Of a DNA stretch of 64,000 nucleotides, positions 11,004 through 21,800 are shown one piece after another (the first letter of the stretch is position 1; every line of letters starts with the position of its first letter). Origin of the DNA: Rhyacophila brunnea (Eukaryota > Arthropoda > Insecta > Trichoptera > Rhyacophilidae). A program made the translations under genes and the position numbers. The notes beneath the pieces were generated by a model, which worked only from the letters and a program-made list of their open reading frames with translations, searched no databases and was not told where the DNA came from. The stretch covers positions 124,001 to 188,000 of the forward strand of contig JAGYXB010002044.1 of assembly GCA_022495005.1 (NCBI GenBank), in the 5' to 3' direction.

Positions 11004-11699
11004 GATATAATCTTTTATAATAGGTAGATTTCGTGACCGTAGAAGATTGTTATTTTTATCGTAGGGCGGCTTCAAAGCGGCCATTGCTTCTGGCCTCTAT
11101 GTTACTAAATACTTAAAAAAATGAAGTAAGTAAGCATTGAATATTGCTTTTAGATTGTGGAATAAAATCGAAAAATTTTGACTAAGTAAATATTTAATAA
11201 CATTGTATTGAAATCACATTTATTTTGTTTGATATTTCAATGTCAGAATAATTGTGTCAACACTGTCAACACTCAGAGGAACCTTCTTATCAAGACCGCT
11301 GATATTATGTTGTGCAAACATTATATAAATTATAAACATTGTATGAGAAAACAATGATTTGCATTTTTGATGATAACAATGTGTCAAAATTTATGAACAC
11401 TGGATTAATTCTTCTTAAAATATTACGATTTATTTTATTTATAATAATATTTAATCCAGAGCTCGAAATGGAAAACGTCAAACTGGAATACTAATTTAAA
11501 AATCATGAATGTAACAGTATATTAATTATTTGTAGGATATTAATTGTGAGATACCTGTATCATTTTATATGCATGTGTTATGCTTTTGTTACGTTTAGCG
11601 CCTATTTCCTGAACCACGTGTTCGACTTCCACGGCGAGATTTGGAATGTCGATTTTCAATTTCAGTAAAAATTGTGATAGGTTACATTTTAGTGATCAT
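11004..11699. other. Spacer, nothing recognised
   Basis: AT-rich intergenic sequence between genes A and B. No exon, RNA gene or repeat family recognised. Confidence 0.4.
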
Positions 11700-11960
11700 A
11701 TTAATATTATATTTCCGTAAGCGTCAATAGCATAGAACAGATTAATAAATATAATACAGATAGGCTAAAAATACACTACATTATGAAACAGGGTTTTGTA
11801 TGAGTGTCCTACGAAAACGAAACATACATTATAGAATTGCAATAGTGTGAGATAGAATCTTCAAATACACCAATATTGAATGAGCGTCAATGCATAAACC
11901 GATAGGAGTTGTCAGAACGAAGGACAAGCTTATAATGATGCATTTTTGATACGTGTCAAC
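11700..11960 (-). repeat. Dispersed repeat R3, copy 3 (reversed)
   Basis: AGTGTCCTACGAAAACGAA and ATATTGAATGAGCGTCAATG are reverse complements of landmarks in the copies at 918-1215 and 35547-35855. Internal spacing is similar and no ORF is present. Confidence 0.6.
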
Positions 11961-12193
11961 TATTATAATATTAAAACTACCCGAGATAGCCGCCGATAGC
12001 AACCTTGTGTATATAATAGATGCGCTGGGACCCACGAAATTATACGTCGATGCCGCTCGGCCATCATGGGCGTATAGTATTACACTGCGTAAGATATTTT
12101 AATCAAAGAATGGACAACGAAAGTATGTTAACTTATACGTTTACGATTCCAGTTTTTTTTTTAATTTCTATTGCTTTGAAATGGTTGTTTTAT

Positions 12194-12551
12194 AGTAAGT
12201 ACACACACACGTTCTTGCTCGATGGTTTTACGCTGATTCCAACATGTCTCAACGTGTATACCATCTGGCTCGATGGTTTTTTGTTCGACATCGAACAAAT
12301 TGCGCTATCCGAAAAAGATTGACGGTCTGTAATTCTTGTGCGATGGAATTTGAGTGAAGGAGTGAGGACGCACCGGCAAGGCTAGTATCGCCTCGCTCTC
12401 ACTCGTGGTCGAAGTCGTGGCGGTGCGACGGTAGCCTCACAGCGCCTTGTGTCAAGTTGCCCGACTGTGTGGACGCAACGACGAGCATGCTTCCAAGTCA
12501 ACATGCTCGATCGAGCAAAACCGTCGAGCAAGAACGTGCGTGGGTACTAGG
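12194..12551. mobile_element. TIR DNA transposon (MITE), 32-bp inverted repeats
   Basis: The left end ACACACACACGTTCTTGCTC-GATGGTTTT is mirrored at the right by AAAACCGTCGAGCAAGAACG-TGCGTGGGTACT. The GC-richer interior (12360-12480) has no ORF. TAGTA occurs at both tips; the exact target duplication is unclear. It lies 290 bases past the gene B stop. Confidence 0.7.
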
Positions 12552-12613
12552 CTTTAGATTTTTAAAGGTACAGTGAGACTTTAGAGCAAATTGCTTTAGT
12601 CGTACGGGTATAA

Positions 12614-12619
12614 TTTATT
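12614..12619 (-). terminator. Candidate polyadenylation signal of gene B
   Basis: AATAAA on the minus strand (plus-strand TTTATT) about 225 bases past the stop codon of gene B. It is a plausible 3' end signal, but this hexamer is common in AT-rich DNA. Confidence 0.3.
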
Positions 12620-12844
12620 TTATGTGTATGACAGCAGTGTACGACAGGCGATGTAGAGGAGACACACGAATGGGTAGTTATGTCATAGTAAAATACCAGG
12701 TATTATGTTATATTAAAATAAATATTTGGACTATTCCATACACTATAGCTATATTTAAATAATAATAATCTATATGTATTAGATAGATGGCAGAATATAG
12801 TAATATAATAATTATAGTAGTAGTTATGGTATAGTTTACACAAT

Positions 12845-15800
12845 TTACATAAACGTTGGGTTAAAAAAAGACATCTTGATATTGTTAAGAGCTTTTCGAT
12901 TGATTTTTCCGGAATAAGTTGTAGGGAACTGGTCCAAAAAAGCAACCCCTCCTCGCAGATGTTTATAGTCGGACAAATTTTCTGTAAAAAACAACAAAAA
13001 CAGATTTATCAAAATCGTTTTTTTTATTTATTTATGTTCATGTAGAGTCGAGGGTCCCAGGTTCGAATCCTGGGTCTGGCAAGTACACATATTGTTTTTC
13101 AATTTGTGTATGAGTCAGAGTATGGAAATAATAGGTTGAGCAAGTGGCTGACATACATTTCTCGTAAAAACAAAAATCTGTCAATACAAACCTCCACTAT
13201 GTGGAGGTCCAAATGATCCTATTAGGATCGGACATGGCAGAAAGAATATTTGGAAGTTATATTATTAAAAAATGTTTTTTTTTATTATGAAAAATAGCTG
13301 TTCGCCGTTTGCCTAATTTTTTGAATCGTTATACATTTAAAAAAAAAGTGATTTTTGATAAATGGACTTTTCCTGCCCGCCCCCACGGCTTCAGAGATGC
13401 CCATTTTGCACTACTCCGCCGTGGGGTTACACTATTTATAAACAGAGACTAAATTAATATCTCGCTAAAGTTCATAGCACAAGACTGAACAACTTTAAAC
13501 GTTATGACTGAATAAATAGTATTATAAATGACAGGCGTCTTCTCAGGTATTTTGGAATTATGTATGATCAATGATATTAGCCTACCTTTGACAGCATTCT
13601 GGATATCTTCGGCAGTTACATCCGATCCTGGCAATAATTGAACGAACGCAGCTGGGTGGAATCCATCAACTGGGTGTGATAAACCGACTACGCAGACGGC
13701 ATATACTCCTGGAATCTTGGCTATCTCTTGCTCCAATTCTGCCGGAGGTACCTTTAATAATAATTAAAAAAAACTGTAATTTAGTTGTTGAGGAAGATAA
13801 TTCGATTGTCATGAGTTTATACGTGGAATAAATCTTTTTGTTAATGAACATCAAATTCTGAGAGCAAAGAAAGTTTTTTATGGACTCGGAAGACTTCGAC
13901 AATCTTGTCTCTTGTCTCCAATATTACTACTTCATATCCTTCATATCATATACTGAGTATGTAAACAATGAAATTACAAAAAATGTTGTCAAAAAACTCT
14001 CTTCTTTTAAAAGTGTAATGGGTATTTTTCGATGTTACCGTTCCGAATTCAAAACGCATCATTCTGATGTCACTTATTTTAAACAAGATTTAAAAAAAAA
14101 AAAAAAAAAAAAAGAACATTCCATCTGTCACTTTCATATAATTTACGTTTAAATGACATTTTTTATCGATAATTAGAAAGTGTAATTTTTAAGAGGATTT
14201 AAAAAATTGTTATCTATTTATTGCTATGAATTTAAAAACCTATCGATCGTAGATAGTGGTGTTATTGGATCAGCAGAATAATTTTTCTCCATCAGAATTT
14301 AAAAACTGTATTTTCTCTGTCGACATTGATACATACGAGATACGAGTATATTATGAATTGCTCATCTAAGAAAATTGCGTGTGAAATGGACAAGGTAAAA
14401 AAAAACAAATTATTTACAAATTCATTATTAATAAGTACTGATATAATATATCATATTATGATTATAAAATTCTTCTTTTACGTAGTATTAAAACCAAAAT
14501 TGTATCCTACACCAATTCTATTTTTCACTATCAAGAAATGGTAAATTAATTATTCGATTTATGATCAATTTTCATTCAGTCTTTTACCGTATTACAGATA
14601 ATCAATAAATTGTTGATCATCTATCAATATTGTGAGTGAATTCGTTGTGAAAAGTAAAGTGTTATGAATTATTTTTTAATAAATAAATACATATTATTTA
14701 ATTTTTATGTAATATTAAACTAATGTTATTTATCACTACTAAAGAAAGGAATTCACATCACACCAAATTTATTTTGTTATCATAGGGAGAGGTATTCCAG
14801 GCAGCTAGTATCTCTCATACGTGCTGGATTGTGTTTTATTTTACCTGGTAATTGCGGAATTTAATCATTGCTTTGATGCGGTCTACCATGTAGAAATCTC
14901 CCTCTTCATCGTAATACAACAAATCTCCAGTTCTACACCAATCTCCGTCAAATATTTTTGCAGTTGCTTCAGGATTATTATAATAGCCCTGGAAGAATAA
15001 ACGTTTTATAGTTTACACAAGTAACTTGGGAAGAGAAATACTAAAACATTTAAACGTCATTATTATAACCCAAAAGAAGTAAGCACTTTCTTTTTATAGT
15101 CAACACTGAATATAAATTATATTTAAGAATGTTGGGATCTATTTATAGGAAAAAAACAATCAGTTAAAATGTAGTTACAAGAAATAATTAGCATGAGTCA
15201 TGAAGAGAACTCACCGGGAAAATAATGATGTAAGTTCGAATCCCATTCAGTCTATTTATAGGATTTTTTTTTTCTAAAATGTGTTTTAAAAAGTAATTAT
15301 TTTCATTTCCAAGTTTTCCGACTATATCTATTCGCTTACCCCTAATATAAGGCGATTTTTATAAATATCTGTGTTTCGATGCAGAAAAATATATCGATTA
15401 ATAACGACGTCATGTTTATTCATTTTCATCTACGCAACTAGATTTGAGACACGGAGATTTGTACCAACAGCGCTTCGCTCTACATTTGGGAAACGGTGGG
15501 TGGTTAATTGTTCACCTGATAAATCTTAATTTACTAAGGTTTAATTGCTTCAGCATAAAAAAATTGCCATTTAACGTATATAATTTGAACACAGTGGTGC
15601 CAACCGTACTATAATTATAGTACAATACTATAATTTTAATTCTGCGAAATATGTAAAATACTATAATTTTACGCCAAATATACCAAAATACTATAGTTTT
15701 AAAGGATTCAAGACGAAAAGTGTTCCTGTACTATATATTTTTTACGCCTTTGTACTATAATCAGCATAGAAAAATATGGCAACACTCTTTGAACACACTA

Positions 15801-18800
15801 CACACAACAGTCAGATGTACCGTGCATAGAATTCTAGTAAATATAGTATTTGATTTCGTTTGAATTTCAATTGAAATTCATGTTCATTTTATCTTGCGTA
15901 CAAATAATATACTTAAATACAATACGGTATTTGTTAATTTGACTATTTTGACAGATACCATCAGGCGCTTTATTATTTTGACACTACTTGCCAACGACAC
16001 CACGTATGATAGTTATATTAAGAGCATAACTTCAGTGAAACGGCAAATAATTTTCAACAATATGTGGGACGAAATTTCGGACTCATTGCCAATCGGAGAG
16101 CGATAGTCGAGCTGTGAGCACGTCAATTTGTTTTGTGATGGCGTCGGAGGAATATATTCTTAAATCGTGTAAAGATGACTAAAAAACGTTACACATCTAC
16201 TCGAAAAAGAACACATGTCAATGAATATAATATTATTATTACTAATATAACAATAAACATAACATTACATGGACGCATGTTGAATTTTTATGACAAATTA
16301 TGTTTTGTTCTGCAGGCGTCGTTTGTACAATCTGCGCGTCGCGTAGTCACGATCTTTTTAGACCATGCGTCAGCTGAAGTATAAGCCTTAACGTATCGGA
16401 GACATTTTTGCATCTCAGTATTAAAATAGTTTTGAATTAATTTTGTGCTGTGTGTGAAAATGAATAAAATATTAAATTCTTTATTAATCATATTTACGAA
16501 AATCAGATACACAATTGTAGAATCATTAGACACACTTTAACAGTGAATTTTATTCATGAAATATTATTATAATGTGTACATATCGATTAAATATTTTTTT
16601 TAATACGAATTTTGGCTAACAATGTAAAAACTACGATTTGATTGCCTAGTTAATACATTTTGGAAATCTTTTAGATAAAGAAGTTTTTATATCGTCTGAC
16701 GTATTTCAATAAAAATGATATCTGGTACGTTCGTGTGTTTGAATTTAGATACAAAATATCACTTACTTTAAAAACAGCCCAAGGGGATTTAACCATCAGC
16801 TCACCGACTTTATTAGGGCCTAGTTCTGTTCTAGTTTCCGGATCAACAATCTTAAAAAAAAAACATTATAATTATTTGGTTAACATTCTCTTGGAACAGG
16901 CGAACACAGAAGGGAGGAGGGTTCGGGTTTTTAGCAACCTGTATTTGTATTATTTTTTATTATAATACTTTCACAAGGGGGCATCCAATCCCGTCAGCGC
17001 CTCAGACCTCCAAGTACATTAAAGCACCGCTGTTTGAGAGTATTTTTCGTTGAAATGTTCTAATCATCAGTAGATGATGTGTATGTATTTTAAAAGATTT
17101 TTATTGCACTGACCTGCTTAAGACAGCCGAAAATAAATTTAAAAAATAGCTCGGTAGGTACCTAAAAAATTGTATAGAATTTGAGACTGAAAATGAGAGG
17201 GAGCGGCATTCTAAGTCTGCCTATGGGAGGCACTTGTATAGGGACGCCACTGCTAATAATGTAGTATTTATACATACGTATATAATAATATGTATACATC
17301 GAATTTACCTTCCATTGATACCACGGCCTAGGCTGCCCACATGAACCTCTTTTGTACTTAAAAGTAGAAGTAAAAATGCCTGTTTCTGTCGAACCGTAAA
17401 AACTTCCAACGTGCGTATTTACAACATATTTCTGTTTAAAAATAAATGAATATTATTAATATATTAAAAATAGACACACACATATAATAACAAAAATATA
17501 TATATTTAAATTATAAATATTCTAGTAAATTACCAGGTGGCAGTGCCACCTGTCAATTCTTCGCGTGTGTCTTCTCCCTCTGCACTGTAACGTGTATGTT
17601 TTCTCTCAATTTACTCCTTTCATTCTAGTTTTTCAGATTTAAGTCATTATCTGTGAGATGCTGCAGCAGCCTGGCGGAGTCTTTGTAGATATTATATTCT
17701 CATGACTTTGCCGAGCACGCCACTAATTAATTGTTAATTTGTCAAGTGGCGGCGCTTAGCTGAAGGTTCTTCCTTCTTCCTCACTCTGTGTTTGGATAAC
17801 ACGATGATTTCTTATCTAAACGCCATTTCGTTGATTTAATACTTCTACTTCCATCTATCCACTCCCGAAATTTCTTAAATTTGAACTGAGCATGTTCTTA
17901 CAGAAATTGACATTTTCAGACATATTATATAATTTTCAAAATCGTGTTTTCTATCCAACACCATACTACTTTATACTTTTCCGTAAATCTGTCACAAATC
18001 AATTAAAATATCATTTAATACTTTATATATTATATGTATCTATTTAATTAAAAAATATATTTTGGACGTAATAAATCAGAATTCACGACGTTCACAACAT
18101 GATTGAGATAATATACTCGATATGCTATAGTACCTACTGCATTGTAAGCATCTGTCAAACATATCATTAGTTTTCTTTCACGGTCCGATTAATATAAACG
18201 ATTCCTTTATTTTCGTGTCAGTTTATTTTTCAAATTTTCCCCATTTAATACCACTTTTCCCTGCCTCGCTCTCTCTTACAAATTCTCATTTTTTTTGTCT
18301 CAGACATTACAGAAAAATTGAGACAAATATATCGATGGTAATTTGAAATCAATAATATCTTGCGTGTGTAAATGTATTATTTCCACAATTAATAATCAAT
18401 TAATGAAGTCATCAGAATGGTCTGAATGTGTTAAACCTAAAATCTTTGCAAAATATTCCCTATTATTTTAAGGAACCACCCATTGACATACTAACCACCA
18501 CAATATAATGTATAATAATAATATGCACATTTAATTATCAACTATTTCTTCGGTGCATAATGCGAATGACTGAAACGTTATTTTTATTTATTTTATTCTA
18601 TCATTATATGCCATCGACTTTAAAATTACATTTTGAAAATTGCACATTTCAGGTTCAATTTTTTTGAAAATGTAAAATTATATCTAGGTCATTGGTTCCC
18701 AAAGTTGACTGGGCTCCGACCCATCTAACAAAAATTTCTAATCTTGGGACCCACCTATTAGCTGTCTTCCCTAGTGGCGAGTCGTGGAACTATTTAATTC

Positions 18801-21800
18801 TGTCTTATTTGTTCTAATTGAAATAAAAAAAATATTTTTTATAAGTGTCACCAATATGAATGAAAAACTGTTGAAATAAGAAACACAACTTAAATAAAAA
18901 AAATTATTACTTAAATACCTACACCTGCAAGGTTTTTTTACAAAGTTATTTCAATGGGAAAGGATGTATTTGTTTCTTATTTTTCTTCATTACAGTTTTA
19001 GCATCAACTTCAACTTAAGTTACTTTTAATCGCAGTGTGTTTGATATATCCAATTTATTTCGGTATTTAGTCTTAATGTTAACCATAGCCGAAAATCCGA
19101 CCCCACATAGATATGAGGTAGTAAAGAGGAGGAGGACTTTCATAGCTTCATCGAACAGGCAAGGATAATTATCAGCAACTGAGAGCCAGAATTTCGTTAA
19201 CTGTTTACGATTGAAACTATTTTTCAGTGACGTATCTTCTGATAAATCAATGAGTTCTTCACTTGCTTTTGTTGACATACTAGTTGGTAAGTCGGCTTGA
19301 AATGGGTTACAAATCCAACGCAACGAATCAAACTTTTTCATCTCTTCCCCAAAATAGTCGTCAAAGTTATTTATAAACAGTGATAAATGACTGGAAATTT
19401 CAGACAGTATGTTCATCTTAGGCTGCATTTGGTTTTCAATAATAAAAGTATTATTTTATTATTATTATTTTTTATAATTCATGTATACAGTGGCGAGGGC
19501 CTACTCAATATTTGCTCGTGACCCACTGGTGGGTCGCGACCCATAGTTTGGGAAACCATGATCTAGGTATATAAATAAGTCTTAAATAAAGACAGAGAAA
19601 TGTGCATTATTTTTTCGGGTCCCCATGACATACCTCCTGTCAATCCAAATCACTCTTTCATCTTTGACACTGACCTACATCACTGAAATTTGGCCGCTTG
19701 GCCTATTGTAGTAGTAAATAATTAATATAAATAAAAATACCTGCATTTCTTCAACTTTTTCATACGTAGAACTGCTACCTCCATAAAAGAAGTTGTGGAA
19801 ACATGAAAAATCGCAATCCTTAATTTTCGGACTCTTTAATATTTCTGCCATTATGGTAGGAGTTACAAACGTTGAATATGGCTGCAACATACGGGAAAAA
19901 AATAACTATTTTACTAAGTCTTGTTAATAAATAATTCCAGATACTCTCGTGGCGATGGTTTGAAGATCTGTACCGCCCCTAGGTCAGTGTTTCTTTTGTG
20001 GAACAAACATAAATAAAATGGTTATCGATCGGGTTAACCTTCTACAAGCAGCAAGAATACTTCAAAACCTAGCAGCACTGGACGAGTTAGTATATTATAT
20101 GGAATCGACCATTAGTGAAAAAGGCGGATGTGAAGCATAGATACGAAGGCGCACACAGATTGCAAAGAATGCGATGACACGTTTAATTTCCAGAACAGAA
20201 ACAGAGAGAAAAAATATGGACAACATTATCGCCGACGTTTTAAATACAGAAAATATGGAATCAATGTTTATATATTATAAAAAACCCCAATATTATTGAT
20301 ATATAAGAAAGAGGAAGGATAGCCAAAATCAAGATCTGTAATGGTTCTTTTTACAGAACGGAATTCATTTATCTCAAAAAAAATACCTTGTATTTATTGA
20401 TGGCATCGATCGCTATCTCAGCTGTAAACGGAAGATGCGTTTGGATACGAGTGGTTCCAAGTATTGTAGAAATGAGACACATTAATATGCCAGATAACCA
20501 AACATATGAAGAAAATGTCAATAATGTGTCGTCCAAATTCAAAGAGTACTTTCCCAAAATCTTCCTGAAAAAAAAACTTTATTAATGATTATCCATCGAA
20601 TTGATATTTATGTGGTAAAACATTACTATAATAGTAAGAAATAAACATAATATATTCCTTTACAGTTGGTAGCGTTTAGAACCCTTACAAACTAGACCAA
20701 TTCGTTAATTCATTCCATGATTTTTATTTAAATTTACAAAGTTGGTTGTATTGCAATCAATAATTTGCACAAACAGATCGACGTACGTATATCGTACTGT
20801 TTCGTGTCATATTTTATGGAGGAATTTTTTCAAATATAGAGTTGTGGTTAACTTTCATTCATACGCCATGGAGGTTTACGGTAAAAAGTTTTGATATGTA
20901 GGGATACGTGCTATTGCTACGGAAGATTTACATGTGTTATATTTTATATTTTTAGGGATACGAGTGATGTGACGCATTCGCAGCATCTATAGACCGCCTG
21001 TCGTTGCATGCGACTAGACGACTATACATGTAGAATAAGCCTTAGGAAGTATAACCATACTTACGGTAGTAACAATGGAATCGCCAAATTTTGATGAGTC
21101 AGACAAACCCCCTTTGACATACCAGTCGTTCCACTTGACATAATTATAAAAGCGATGAATGTTTTTGTATCTAAATCAGTAACCCTATTGAAAAAAAATG
21201 AATATATTAGAGTCTAATATAATTAGACACGTTAACTGTAAATAATTGAAATATTATCATAGATAAGAGGAAGAATTCTGATGGTAAGTAATTTTGAAAC
21301 ATACCGAAATTTCGCTTCAGTTCCAGTTGGCTTCAGAAACTCTTCGAATGGCGTAAAAGAATCGTCTGGGACTTTACCAAATACCACAATTTCTGGTGAA
21401 ATTTTCAATTCTGTTATTACTTTTTGAAACTTTAATGCTACTTCTGCGTCGCAAAAGATTATGTCTGGTTTAGCCAATTCGACGTTGAATTTTATTTCCA
21501 CTGAAACATCATACCAACACAAATATGCACATACTCATGAACTTTTTTTCATTCTATTATAAATATACGCAAATTGACACACGTACATTTTGATTGTAAC
21601 ATTCTCTATTTAAAATGCATAATTTAGGTAACCTCAAAATTTAAGTAGATACATATTATTATAATAAAAATTCGGTTCTTGTCGGTTTACGGGGAGCCAG
21701 CGGCAAACAAATTTTGAACATAGCTGATGTACTAGAAGCCCAAACTTTTTCTGCCATGGAACACTGCGCAAACCCAGAAATTTTACACTTAGCTTATTTT

